A stretch of DNA of 64,000 nucleotides from Coptis chinensis. Taxonomy: Eukaryota; Streptophyta; Magnoliopsida; Ranunculales; Ranunculaceae. Below are positions 23,890 to 35,725 of this stretch, in pieces; positions within the stretch are counted from its first letter, which is position 1, and the number at the start of each line of letters is the position of its first letter. The translations under genes and the position numbers were made by a program. The notes beneath the pieces were generated by a model. It did no database searches. It was not told where the DNA came from and saw only the letters and a program-made list of their open reading frames with translations. The stretch spans positions 18,618,001 to 18,682,000 of the forward strand of contig CM027380.1 in assembly GCA_015680905.1 (NCBI GenBank), written 5' to 3'.

Positions 23890-24587
23890 TGTTAGAAAAA
23901 TGATTTGCTCAAATCCATTTAAATATGAATGAGTAGTTTGTCTCCCAAGTTACCCCACTTGAGATGAAATGAGTTTTTTTTCTTGAAATAGTACGTAATG
24001 TGAGAAAAACCTTTTCAAAATAATGCACTTGTTCGAAACAGTGTATTATGCCGAAAAGGTGCGACCTTTCGAAATGTGCATTGGTTCAAAATTCATCATC
24101 ATGCGAAAAGGTGTGACCTTTTCAAATAGGCACCGGTTCAAAACAATTGCTTTATGCCGAAATGGTGTGTCTTTTTCAAACATGTGACTTTTCAAAGAGT
24201 TGCTTACTTTTTTCCCAAGAGTCACTGTGTTGTTTCGAAGAGGCACCACTAACCTATAAATAGTGGATGAATTTGGAGAGAAAAAGACACCAGATCACAC
24301 AGAGTTCTGATCTTTCTCTTCTCCTTCTATTCTTAGTCAAATACTATGTTGTGTTCGCTGATTCTATAGAATTGAAGTGCTAGCTTTCTATAGGAAATCC
24401 GTTCTATCTTGGGAGACAGCTTCCCATCAACCTTCAAGCACCGTGAGGAAAATCTGTCTTAAGGACATAGTGTATCTACACTAGGCTCGGATTTAATTAA
24501 GAAGTACAAGACATTTACAAGACAAAAGGTTTGTATAGTTTGATAATTGGTAAAGAGTAAGTACAATTAAGTTGTATATTCCTAACA
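23890..24587 (+). repeat. Left LTR of the inverted-LTR copia (698 bp)
   Basis: Contains many copies of a ttcgaaa/cgaaaaggtg(t/c)gacctttt motif (24020-24190), then a TATA-like ctataaatagt at about 24255, a plausible core promoter. The U5 end is attcctaaca at 24587. Confidence 0.92.
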
Positions 24588-24696
24588 ACTTAAGACAGAT
24601 TTCTTTTTCTTTTTCTTCTTTCTTGAAACGAATTTGTTTCTGTTTTTCTTTTTTTTTGGTTTAAAGGAATAACAAAGTGTAGTTGTATTTCGTAAT

Positions 24697-27600
24697 ATGG
24701 CAACACCACCGCCATCTCCCTCATCATCGTTCCCCATTCCGTTTCCTCATGGGAGAAGCCCGAAAAGTTCAATGGAACCGATTTCAAGCGCTGGCAACAA
24801 AAAATGCTCTTCTATCTGACCACCCTTAACTTGGCAAGGTTTCTATGGGATAAGGCTCCTGATGTAAGCCCTGATGAAACCGACAAGGAGAAGGTTTTGG
24901 CCAAGGATGCTTGGTTTCATGCTGATTTCTTGTGTAGAAATTACGTCCTTAGTGGGTTGGCTGAGTCATTATACAATGTGTATAGTGTGTTCAAGACTGC
25001 TAAGGAACTTTGGGATTCGTTGGACAAGAAATACAAGAGTGAAGATGCTGGCATGAAGAAATTCATAGTTGGCAGATTTCTTGATTTCAAAATGACGGAT
25101 AGTAAGACCGTCATAAGCCAAGTCCAAGAACTTCAAGTAATCCTTCATGATGTCATTCTTTGAAGGAATGACCTAGGAGAATCTTTCCAAGTGGCTGCTA
25201 TGATTGAGAAATTACCACCATCTTGGAAGGATTTTAAGAACTATCTTAAGCATAAACGCAAAGATATGAATCTTGAAGAACTGATTGTCCGTCTAAGGAT
25301 AGAGGAAGATAACCGCCTATCTGAGAAGAAGGGCAAGGATCCCATGGTGGCAAAGGCCAATGTTGTGGAAGGATCAAGTGCTAAAGGAAAGAGAAAGCAC
25401 CAAGACAAAGCTCAAGGTGAAGAGAGTAGTACGCCTACTAAGTTCAAGGGCAAGTGCTACAATTGTGGGAAGGCTGGACATAAGGCAAGTGAATGTCGCA
25501 AGCCAAAGAAGTATAAGAAGCAAAAGACTCAAGCCAATGTGACAATGGACACGCTTAACAATGTTAATGACATGAACCTATTTGCATGGTTTCAATGTCT
25601 CATTATTGGAAATGAAAGGGAATGGTGGGTGGATACTGGTGCTACTCGCCACATATGCTCCAACAAGTCGATGTTCACCACTTATCATGCTGTGGAAAAG
25701 GAAGAACAACTCTTTATGGGAAACTCTTCTACGTCCAAGGTTGAAGGCAAAGGAAAGGTGGTGATGAGGTTGACTTCTAGAAAGGAACTAACTCTGAATG
25801 AGGTGCTCTATGTGCCTGACATTCGCAAGAACTTGGTTTCTGGGTCGCTGCTGAGCAAGAATGGCTTTAAGTTAGTCTTTGTTTCTGATAAATTTGTACT
25901 AACTAAGAATGATGTATTCGTGGGAAAGGGCTATCTTCAGGATGGGCTCTTTAGGATATCTTGTTTTTACTATCATACCAAAAGAGCCAATAAAGTTGAA
26001 TCTTTTGTTTACTTGATTGAGTCTTCACATGTATGGCATGGTAGATTAGGACATGTTAATTATGATACCTTTAGGTAGATTAATTCATTTGGACTATATA
26101 CCAAAAATAAAAATAGACCCACACCATAAATGTGAAACTTGTGTAAAATCCAAGTTGACTGTGATCATCCTTTCATTCCATTGAAAGAAGTCTTGAACCT
26201 CTAGACTTAATACATACAGATATATGTGATCTTAAGCACGCATTAAAACTAGAGGTGGTAAAAGTATTTCATTACTTTTATTGACGATAGCACTAGATAT
26301 AGTTATGTTTACTTGTTGAGAAGTAAAGATGAGGCAATTGAAGTGTTCAAGCATTATAAAAATGAAGTTGAAAATCAACTAAGCAAAAAGATTAAGGCTA
26401 TAAGGAGTGATAGAGGAGGTGAATATGAATCACCTTTTGAAGGTTTCTGTTCTAAACATGGAATCATTCATCAAACTACACGGCCCTTATTCACCTCAAT
26501 CAAACGGTATTGCAGCATAAAAACCGAACTTTAAAAGAGATGATGAACGCTATGTTGTTAAGTTCGGTTTGCCCCCTGAATTTGTGGGGAAGCTTTGCTT
26601 TCTCGCCAATTACATTCTCAACAAGATTCCTAACAAGAAGACGCTTTTAAAACACCATACCTAATTGTGGAAAGGTCATCGGACTTCCTACTTAATTCTT
26701 AAAAGTGTGGGGCTGTTGTCTTGCTAAAGTGGAAGTCCCTAAACCTAAGAAGGTGAAGATAGGACCCAAGACTATTGATTGTGTATTCATTGGATATGCA
26801 AACAATAGTAGTACATATCATTTTCTGGTTCATAAATCGAGATTCAAGATATACATGTTAATACAATTATAGAGTCAAGGAATGCTTCATTCTTTGAAAA
26901 GACGTTCCGTGATAACATGTGTATAGAGTCAAGTTCAACAAAGAGAACTTTAGATGCTACAACTAGTAACCATCCTACACAAAGCTTAAATTGAGGAGGA
27001 ACCTAGACGTAGCAAAAGGTCAAGGACGCCAACGCCTTTTGGACCTGATTTTCTAACATACTTGTTGGAAAATAATCCTCAAACGCTCAAGGAGGCAATG
27101 TCATCTCCGTAAGCTACTTATTGGAAAGAAGCAATAAATAGCGAGATTGAATCCATAATGCAAAATCATACATGGGAATTGGTAGATTTACCACCAGGTT
27201 CCAAGACTTTGGGATATAAGTGGATATTCACAAAGAAATTTAAGACTGATGGATCAATCGACAAGTATAAAGCTAGACTTGTGGTCAAAGGCTTTAGACA
27301 AAAGGAAGGATTGGATTATTTTGACACTTACTCTCCAATTACAAGAATAACTTCCATAAGGATGCTAATAGCAATAGCATCAATACATGGATTTGAGATA
27401 CATCAAATGGATGTAAAGACGGCATTCTTGAATGGTGAGTTAGATGAAGAAATATACATGGAACAACCCGAAGGATTTATTGCTCCTGGACAAGAAAGGA
27501 AAGTTTGCAAGCTTGTTAAATCTTTATATGGATTAAAGCAAGCACCTAAACAATGGCATGAGAAATTTGACAATGCAATGTTGTCAAACGGTTTCAAAAT

Positions 27601-28614
27601 AAACGAGTATGACAAGTGTGTCTATGTCAAAAGCACTCAAAAGGGATGTGTCATTGTTTGTCTCTATGTAGACGATATGCTAATTTTGGGTAGTAATATG
27701 GATGTCATAAAATCTACCAAACAAATGTTGTCTAGTAAGTTTGACATGAAAGATTTAGGTGTCGCTGATGTTATCCTAGGAATTAAGATCTCTAGGATGG
27801 AGGATGGAGTTGTTCTATCACAATCTCATTACATTGAGGCGATTCTTGACAAGTTCAAGAAATATAACATCACACAAAAAAAGGTCACCGGTTGACGAAA
27901 TCTTCATTTAGCCAAAAATACCGGAGATAGCATATCTCAACTAGAATACTCTCGATATACTTGGTAGTTTAATGTATGTCATGAACTGTAGACAAGGCCC
28001 CGACATAGCATACTCGTGAGCAAGCTAAGTCGATATACGAGTAATCCCGGCAGATCATTGGACCGCCATATTGAGAGTTTTGGGATATTTAAAGTATACT
28101 TTCGAATTTTGGTTTGCACTATACAAGATATCCAAATTGCGTTCGTAAGGGTATCTGCGATGCTAATTGGATATCCGACACTAAAGACTCAAAGTCCACA
28201 AGTGGATATGTCTTTACACTTGAGGTGCACCGTTTCTTGGAAATCCTCAAAACAAACGCATATAGCGAGGTCCACTATGGAATCAGAATTCATAACATTG
28301 GACAAGAGAAGAAGCAGAGTGGCTTCAAATTTCTTAGAGGATATTCCAAACTGGGCTAAACACGTACCCGGCCCGGTGTGTATACACCGTGACGGCCAAT
28401 CTGCTATTGGTAGAGCCTGAGTAGCATGTATAACGGAAGTCTCGACACATCGTCGTGGACACATAACACCGCTAGACAATTGCTCTCAAATGGAGTTATC
28501 TCAATCGACTATGTAAGGTCAAAAGATAACATTGCGGATCCGCTTACAAAAGGTTTAACAAGAGAGCAAGTAGAAAGATTATCAAGGGGAATGGGCTTAA
28601 AGCCTTTGAGATAA
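24697..28614 (+). pseudogene. Copia gag-pol relic inside the inverted-LTR element
   Basis: Gag starts at 24697 ([12 protein letters not shown]) and shifts frame near 24755. It has an in-frame TGA at 25161 and continues to a CCHC knuckle (CYNCGKAGHKASEC, about 25457-25498). Protease DTGATRH lies at about 25633; the GAG-pre-integrase motif WHGRLGHVNYDT ends near 26073 at a stop. Integrase is badly broken; its second catalytic Asp is visible in SDRGGEYES near 26410. RT is open over 27158-27895, with YVDD at 27665-27676. RNase H is fragmented at 28016-28614, with [10 protein letters not shown] and NIADPLTKGLTREQ. The order protease-integrase-RT-RNase H identifies Ty1/copia. Multiple lesions make it non-autonomous. 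Confidence 0.92.
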
Positions 28615-29219
28615 TCAACCAAGAGTCATCATAATGGAAAAACCAACCTAGTTGACTGGAGATCCCAAGATCTAGGTTCAATGGGCCAACTGAATTATGT
28701 TTGTGACTCAGTTAGCACTGGAGAGTAATATTATACTCTAACCCATTCCTATATAAGACAGTGCATATCTGCCGTGAGAACCAGGATAAGTCAAGCTTTT
28801 AATGATTTACTATATCTTGGAAAGTTATGTTATCCAAGTGGAGTATTGCAGGATACTCTTTATAGAAATCACCTATGTTAGTGCGAAGTGGGGCCGCTTC
28901 TATGAGAATTTTAAAGACAAATGTCTCAAAAGCACTATCTGAAACCAAGAAGTGTTCAAGGCCAAAATGAACACAAACGTGAGAACCAACAGTATTCAAG
29001 ACGGTACTGCGTGAAGATGATTGTCTAGGTTTATACAAACGGCTGACAGTTCAAGGACATTAATTGAAGTCTACTGATCGTCCAATTAAATCCGATCGTC
29101 TTTCACTAAGGCAAGTTCAAGGCCTCCCATGCTACTTGACCTGATGCGGTATCTTTTCATTTGTAAAAGAACAGAAATCCGATGTTTATGATAGAAGAAA
29201 CCAAATTTTCATTCATGTT
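28615..29219 (+). other. 3' untranslated region of the inverted-LTR copia
   Basis: Non-coding region after RNase H, continuing up to attcatgtt immediately before the reversed LTR. The purine tract normally found before a 3' LTR is not visible. Confidence 0.65.
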
Positions 29220-29925
29220 TGTTAGGAATATACAACTTAATTGTACTTACTCTTTACCAATTACCAAACTATACAAACCTTTTGTCTTGTAAATGTCTTG
29301 TACTTCTTAATTAAATCCGAGCCTAGTGTAGATACACTATGTCCTTAAGACAGATTTTCCCCCTCACGGTGCTTGAAGGTTGATGGGAAACTGTCTCCCA
29401 AGATAGAACGGATTTCCTTCTATAGAAAGCTAGCACTTCAATTCTATAGAATCAGCGAACACAACATAGTATTTGACTAAGAATAGAAGGAGAAGAGAAA
29501 GATCAGAACTCTGTGTGATCTGGTGTCTTTTTCTCTCCAAATTCATCCACTATTTATAGGTGAGTGGTGCCTCTTCGAAACAACACAGTGACTCTTGGGA
29601 AAAAGTAAGCAACTCTTTGAAAAGTCACATGTTTCGAAAAGACACACCATTTCGGCATAAAGCACTGTTTCGAACCAGTGCCTATTTCGAAAGGTCACAC
29701 CTTTTCGACATGATGCAATCGCTTTGAACCAAAGGCACATTTCAAAAGGTCGCACCTTTTCAGCATAATACACTGTTTCGAACAAGTGCATCATTTTGAA
29801 AAGGTTTTTCTCACATTACGTACTATTTCAAGAAAAAAAAACTCATTTCATCTCAAGTGGGGTAACTTGGGAGACAAACTACTCATTCATATTTAAATGG
29901 ATTTGAGCAAATCATTTTTCTAACA
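29220..29925 (-). repeat. Right LTR of the inverted-LTR copia (706 bp, reversed)
   Basis: Reverse complement of 23890-24587 with scattered substitutions. For example gttgatgggaaactgtctccc corresponds to the reversed gggagacagcttcccatcaac of the left copy. Open frame 29543-29794 is a shadow of the motif repeats. Confidence 0.92.
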
Positions 29926-29930
29926 TAGTG

Positions 29931-30640
29931 CTTGTACCATCTCTTAGACATTGCAATCTCCACCCCCTCAAGAATGGCTATACACTCTGCCTAAAAATTG
30001 GTACCAACACCAATACTCTTCCACACCGTAAGCTTGAAGCCACCCATATTGTCCCTATACGAAATCCCAATACTAGCAGGTCCCAGGTTACCTAGAGAAG
30101 CCCCATCAATGTTCAACTTCAATATATTTGGAGCAGGTGGAATCTAAATACACTGCTTAACAGTTGGTGCATTCCTAATCTTCGATGCCACATCCCAGAA
30201 TTTGATCACACCTGTTTCGAACTGTGATATGAAGTTGTGGTGTTTGGCCAAGTGTCCCGAGAGTTTCACCTAAGTTTGAATGTAATACTTACAGTCGCGA
30301 TTGTTTCCTATTCTTCCTTCAAAATCTATCAAATTTCTCTGCCCTTCCATAATCTTCTATGTTTTACGGAAAAACTTGTTTGTTGAGTACTTGAGTTCTC
30401 TTGGTTGAAGAAAATGCAGTTTATTTATTTTCCAAATATTGCACCCTGGGGATAAAAGAGGGTATAGAAAGTGCTTTCAAAAGAGGTGAACCAAATTGAC
30501 TTAAAGGGAGTTAAAGCAATTCTAAAGTATGTCACTAATCCGACCTGCACCCCTTTTAATTTGTAACGCCAAAGGTCTCGCCAACATGGGGCATAATGAG
30601 ATTATTCCACAGCCTTTGTTTTTCGATAATTCAAGATTAT
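29931..30640 (-). pseudogene. LINE-type RNase H-like domain and zinc-binding region, N-terminal fragment
   Basis: On the minus strand from about 30290 the sequence encodes a decayed connector (WDVASKIRNAP), then the RNase H-like core with NIDGASLGNLGPASIGISYR (first catalytic Asp) and AECIAILEGVEIAM (catalytic Glu). It stops at the copia target site, and its continuation is at 23577-23884. Upstream at 30300-30500 weak similarity to the reverse-transcriptase zinc-binding region remains. In-frame stops are present. It is an old non-LTR retrotransposon relic into which the copia element inserted. Confidence 0.75.
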
Positions 30641-30809
30641 TCCACAGCTATACCTTTGAGTCCAAATTTGTTCACCAACATATTTGTTGGTGATATTTAC
30701 CAGCGCTAAAATGAGCCCATGTGTAGTGAAATCATTTAATAAAACTCTTCATTTAACTTTTTTTTAATTAACAAAAAATATTCCAAGAAATAAATATTTC
30801 GTCCAAGAT

Positions 30810-30977
30810 TTTCTCCCCAAACCCTTTGTACTCTCTCTTCCACTTCTTTTTTTCCGCTCTTTCCTCTTTTTCTCCACTAGTTTTAATAATTTTCTTTCTC
30901 CCCAAACCCTCCATACTCTCTCTCCCACTTCTTCTCTCTCACTCGTTCCTCTTCTTCTCCACTAGTTTTAATAATTT
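30810..30977. repeat. Tandem duplication (~85 bp units) in the left arm of the Mutator-like element
   Basis: Two units, each with tctccccaaaccct(t/c), ctctctc(t/c)cacttctt, and ctccactagttttaataattttc. Confidence 0.8.
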
Positions 30978-31667
30978 TCAACAAAGGGGTAAAGCAAGAA
31001 GATAGGAAACTACTATGATTTTTCCTTTCAACCACAAACAAAATCTTGAGCCTTACACATGGATTTTTGTTTCTTGTGTTAATATTCTTTCAGTTACTAT
31101 TTTTATCTCAACCGACTAGAACAAATTCTTTCTTGTATCCAAGTTACTATTCTTTTCAAGCATCTTGTTTTATCTCAACCTACTAGAACAAATTCTTTTT
31201 TTGTCTCCAAAGAAGCCAAGAAAAATGTCCCCATTTGGCCACTACAAGTTACATGCCTAATTTAGTACAGAGTACAAAAACAGAGGATAATTGTACTCTG
31301 TTTTCAGTAGGCATTATATTCCAGGATAAATCTCCGCCATTATAATTGTACTCAAGTTATTAGACATATTAGCTATTGAAATAAGATGAATTGATATCAA
31401 TACTAGAACAAGAACAAATAACATTGCATAAATTATGAGCATGTTTAACACTGTTGAATGTCATTCCAAGTATTGGTTCCATCCTTACCCAAAAAAAAAA
31501 TTATAGAAAAAAAAAAAGAGTGGAGAAAGAGTACTCGTAGAGAAGAGAGAGGGATGGAAGGAGAGAACGGAAGTTGATGGGAAGTGGGAGAGAGAGTGCT
31601 CCAAAATTTTGGAGAGAAAATTGTAGAGGAAATCGTTATTTCCTTTATTAGTTTTCATATCTATTTT

Positions 31668-32268
31668 TGTAGAGAAAAAAGGGTGTTTTTCTCTTTTTCA
31701 CGTTCAGAAAGCGCACTGCTCGCCCGAGAGAGCGCCGACCTGCCTCATAGCTCGAGACATGAGCGCACCCACGCCGAGAGAGACCTGCGACCGCCCGAGA
31801 GAGTGCACCTGCGCCCAAGGTTGTTTTTTGTGGGCCTCGCTACAGTAACCGCGAAATTTGTTTTTTGGTATAAAAACAAAATCAGTTTTTTGGAAAACCT
31901 AACTTTTCCAAAAGAAAGAAAGAGAGAGATTGTAAGAGAGAAATTCTTAGTGAGTTGAGTGTTCATTCTTTGTGAGTGAATTGAGAGCTCTTGTAATCTG
32001 TTACTCTGGATTTCTAGTAAAGCTTGGATCTCGCCAGTGTGGACGTAGGAAAATTGCCGAACCACGATATATCCTTGTCTTGTGGTTGGTTCTCTTTTGC
32101 ATTATTATATATTTACTTTATATGCTTGTTAAATTGTTAATGAGAAGCGTTGGGATATTACTTGGAGAGTGTTGAAGTCTTGTCTAGTGTGAAGGATCGA
32201 TCTTTGTGTAGGATTGATCCGCTTTGTTTATGGTAACGCGTTGTTTCCGCAGCTAATTATTCTCAACA
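31668..32268 (+). repeat. 5' LTR of the copia deletion derivative (601 bp)
   Basis: Pairs with 35096-35725. It contains GC-rich cgagagagcgc motifs near its start and then sequence almost identical to the other copy (gaaggatcgatctttgtgtagg). Confidence 0.93.
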
Positions 32269-32270
32269 AT

Positions 32271-32282
32271 TGGTATCAGAGC
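32271..32282 (+). other. Primer-binding site (initiator tRNA-Met type)
   Basis: TGGTATCAGAGC, two bases after the 5' LTR end, matches the 3' end complement of plant initiator tRNA-Met, the usual copia primer. Confidence 0.9.
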
Positions 32283-32423
32283 GAGATATACGACCTAGGA
32301 TTTTGAGTTTTGGTAAAGAACCATAGTGCTCGAAATTTGTGTAGACAAGGTGTTCGATAAAATTCTTGAGTGAGATATTTTTTTAGGTTATTGTGTGTGA
32401 CTTGAAAAAAAAAGGCTCCCAAG

Positions 32424-34471
32424 ATGTCAAATGCTAGATTTAAAGTAGAGAAGTTTGATAAAGAAGCAAAAGAAAAGATGGCGAGGGTGATGTTGAATGA
32501 GATGACTTCCACAAGCAAGTAGAAGGGTAGTTCGAAGAAGCCTTTAAAACATGTACGGTGCTACAATTGCAAAGAAAAGGGGCATTATCTATGTGATTGC
32601 TCTAGCCCGAAAAAGAGTAACAAAATGAGTTATAAGTTTGAGAATGAGGATGTTAGTGAAACAAGTCTTGCTTCTGGCTTCGATGGGGATGATGTAAGTC
32701 TTTCTGGTGTCTACACAAGACGACCACACATGACCAATACGGATTCTTGATTCGGTGTTCCTACCACATGTGTCCAAATAGGAAGTGGTTTGCTACCTAT
32801 GAGAACTTGAGTAGAGGTTCCGTTTTGATGGGCAATGACGTTGCTTGTAAGACGGTTGGGATTGGAACTATACGGGTCAAGATGCATGATGGTATAGTGA
32901 GGACTTTAACCAATGTGAGGCATGTTCCTGAGTTAAAGAAGAACCTTATTTCTCTTGGTACCTTAGATTCCAAAGGCCACAATTTTGTGGGAAATGGTGG
33001 AGTCCTAAAGATCCTTAGTAGCTCTTTAGTCATTATGAAGGGTCAAAGACATGGAAACTTGTATACTTTGTTGGGTAGTACGCTGATAGGTGATGTAGCA
33101 AATGGGTACATGTAGTGATGATTCTGAGTGCACAAAATTGTGGCATATGAGCCAAAAGGGATTGTCTGAGTTGTGCAAGAGAGAGCTATTGAAAGACTTG
33201 GAGAAACCAAGTATGGAATTCTGCGAGCATTGTGTCTATGGCAAGCAGTGCAGAGTCAAGTTCGGTACAAGCAAGCACAAGACGAGAGGCATCCTAGATT
33301 ATGTGCATACGGATGTTTGGGGACCTTCTAGAGTGGCTTCTAAGGGAGGTAACCGGTATTATGTCTCTTTCATCGATGATTATACACGCTATGTGTGGGT
33401 ATATATCTTGAAGTCCAAGGATGAAGTCTTCGAGACATTTAAGAAGTGGAAGGCAAGGGTTGAGAATCGCACAAATAGGAAGGTGAAGACTCTACGGTCT
33501 GACAATGGTACTGAGTATACCTATAGGCCTTTCCAAGAGTTTTGTGCTTGATAGGAATTGCCGCATTAATCGATGAGGGCACGCCACAACAGAATGGGTT
33601 AGCAGAGAGAATGAAACGCACGTTGCTTGAGAAAGCTAGGTGTTTGCTTTCCAATGCCAATCTTGGCAAAGAGTTCTGGGTAGATGCAGTGGCCATGGCG
33701 TGTTACTTGTATAATAGATCACCGGTTCCGGCGATAGACTGCAAAACACCTTATGAGGTGTGGACAGGGAAACCAACTGATTATGGTACTTTGCGAGTGT
33801 TTGGATCTAGTGCTTACTACCACATGAATGATAGTAAACTTGATTCTAAAGCTAAGAAAGCAATATTCTTGGGCTATGCAAAGGGAGGAAAGGGATACGG
33901 ATTGTGGTGTCTAGAGAACCATAAGTTCCTGGTCAGCAGTGAGGTTACCTTTGATGAGACTTTGGTGCTACTTTTTAGCAGGCGGGAGAAAGCTGGAAAC
34001 AGTGGTGATTCTATACAATCTCAAGTGATTGAGATAGAAGCGTCTGAGGATGCTAAAGAGAGTGAGGTTCTTAGTGAAAGAACTATTCAACAAGAAGTAG
34101 AGTTACAACAACCTGAGCAGCAAGTTTTGGCTAGATCAAAGCCAAAGAGAAGTGTGAAACAAGTTATGAAGTACGGGCATGATAAGCCAGTGAAGCATTA
34201 TGGTCAACCGGACTCGGTTGCCTACACACTGAATATTGAAGATGATGAGCCAGATAGCTTCAAGGAAGCTGTTAGAGATGCTCATTACAGAGATTGGTCG
34301 GTGGATATGCAGAAAATGGTGGAGGCTCGTGACAAGTTTTGTACTTGGGATTTTGTTCCATTGCCTAAGGGCAAAAGGGTTTTGGGTTGTAGAAGGTTCT
34401 CTATGGAGTTGAGTTCTAACATTGGTTGGAGGTACTCCACAAATGGTGGAGGCTCATGCATTGTTGATTGA
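32424..34471 (+). pseudogene. Truncated copia gag-pol relic
   Basis: Gag starts at 32424 (MSNARFKVEKFD) but passes within 12 residues into sequence from the gag C-terminus, so the capsid core is deleted. A stop lies at 32521 and a CCHC knuckle (CYNCKEKGHYLCDC) at about 32561. The protease region is frame-shifted near 32745, with a CSYHMCPN segment. Integrase is well kept over 33102-33960: HTDVWG, SDNGTEYT and, after a shift near 33545, the NGLAERMKRTLLEKARCLL Glu helix. The RT start (DSFKEAVRDAHYRDW, LPKGKRVLGC) breaks off near 34395. RT catalytic YVDD and RNase H are absent. Confidence 0.9.
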
Positions 34472-35008
34472 TGCCTTTCGTAGGCATGGCCCTTTGTGGG
34501 TGTGATTGCTCTTTGTGAGCATGACTCTCTGTGAAGATAGCTCTTTGTGAGCAAGACACTCTTTGTGGGTGGCTCTTTGTGAGCATGACACTCTTTGTGG
34601 GTGGCTCTTTGTGAGCAAGACACTCGATCTTTGTGGGTGGCCCTTTGTGGGCATGACGTGCTCTTCATGGGCATGACTCTTTGTGGGTGGCTCTTTGTGA
34701 GCATGACACTCTTTCTGGGTGGCTCTTTATGAGCAAGACACTCTTTGTGGGTGGCCCTTTGTGGGCATGACGTGCTCTTCGTGGGCATGACTCTTTGTGG
34801 GTGGCTCTTTGTGAGCAAGACACTCTTTGTGGGTCGCCCTTTGTGGGCATGATGTGCTCTTCATGGGCATGACTCTTTGTGGGTGGCTCTTTGTGAGCAA
34901 GACACTCTTTGTGGGTGGCTCTTTGTGAGCATGACACTCTTTGTGGGTGGCTCTTTGCGAGCAAGACACTCTTTGTGAGTGGCCCTTTGTGGGCATGGCC
35001 CTTCGGGG
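34472..35008. repeat. 32-bp tandem array downstream of the truncated RT
   Basis: The basic 32-base unit has two diverged halves of 14 and 18 bases, each starting ctctttgtg (ctctttgtgggtgg and ctctttgtgagcatgaca). Longer variants carry ccctttgtgggcatgacgtgctcttc(a/g)tgggcatga. Around fourteen units are present with a few percent divergence. The minus strand of the array has almost no stop codons in any frame, so overlapping minus-strand open frames (34285-34818, 34454-34654, 34665-35021, 34727-34996) arise from it; I do not regard them as genes. Confidence 0.92.
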
Positions 35009-35095
35009 CGGTTGACTGCAAGTTCTGGATGGATGTGTTCTTGCTGGATGTGTTCGGCTTGGTTTTATGTGTTAAAACCTCACTGAGGTGGAGAA

Positions 35096-35725
35096 TGTAG
35101 AGAAAAAATGGTGTTTTTCTCTTTTTTTTCGCTCAGAGCGACTTCGGCCGAGAGAGCGCGACCTACACCTCATAGCCTGGAGACATGAGCGCACCTGCGC
35201 TCAGAGAGAGCGCGACCTGCACCTTATAGCCTGGAGCACGAGTGCGACCTGCGCTCAGAGAGAGCGCACCTGCTCAAGGCTGTTTTTCGTGGGCCTCGCT
35301 ACAGTAACCGTGAAATTTGTTTTTTGGTATAAAAACAAAATCAAGGTTTTGGAAAACCTAACTTTTCCAAAAGAAAGAAAGAGAGAGATTGTAAGAGAGA
35401 AATTCTTAGTGAGTTGAGTGTTCATTCTTTGTGAGTGAATTGAGAGCTCTTGTAATATGTTACTCTGGATTTCTAGTAAAGCTTGGATCTCGCCAGTGTG
35501 GACGTAGGCAAATTGCCGAACCACGATATATCCTTGTCTTGTGGTTGGTTCTCTTTTGCATTATTATATATTTACTTTATATGCTTGTTAAATTGTTAAT
35601 GAGAAGCGTTGGGATATTACTTGGAGGGTGTTGAAGTCTTGTCTAGTGTGAAGGATCGATCTTTGTGTAGGATTGATCCGTTTGTTGTGGTTAATGTTGT
35701 TTCCCTTGATTAATTATTCTCAACA
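35096..35725 (+). repeat. 3' LTR of the copia deletion derivative (630 bp)
   Basis: Direct copy of 31668-32268. Extra length comes from a partial tandem duplication of a gagagagcgcgacctgcacc(t)tatagcctgga unit at about 35150-35275. Confidence 0.93.

Larger units (their letters stand above)
23885..29930 (+). mobile_element. Ty1/copia element with LTRs in inverted orientation
   Basis: The left LTR is 23890-24587 in plus orientation (TGTTAGAAAAATG ... ATTCCTAACA). The right LTR is 29220-29925 in minus orientation: it starts TGTTAGGAATATAC and ends CATTTTTCTAACA, the reverse complement of the left LTR along its whole length. A perfect TSD, tagtg, flanks the unit at 23885-23889 and 29926-29930. 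The internal region is a plus-strand gag-pol relic. Standard LTR elements have direct LTRs, so both outer ends here are U3 ends. No polypurine tract is visible before 29220. Confidence 0.9.

Noticed and set aside
24020-24190. Regularly spaced cgaaaaggtgNgacctttt motifs, briefly considered as a CRISPR-like array
   Set aside because: Spacing and sequence are irregular, spacers are not unique sequences, and the block is an LTR segment repeated in reverse at 29220-29925.
31584-31958. 124-residue plus-strand frame running into the LTR start, and the similar 109-residue frame at 35088-35417
   Set aside because: Both are parts of the copia LTR; the shared C-terminal peptide simply reflects the two LTR copies.
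34285-35021. Overlapping minus-strand open frames (177, 118, 89 and 66 residues) with repeated Lys/His/Ser peptides
   Set aside because: All derive from the 32-bp array, which lacks stops on the minus strand in every frame; the sense strand is a copia relic. Kept only as a structural observation.
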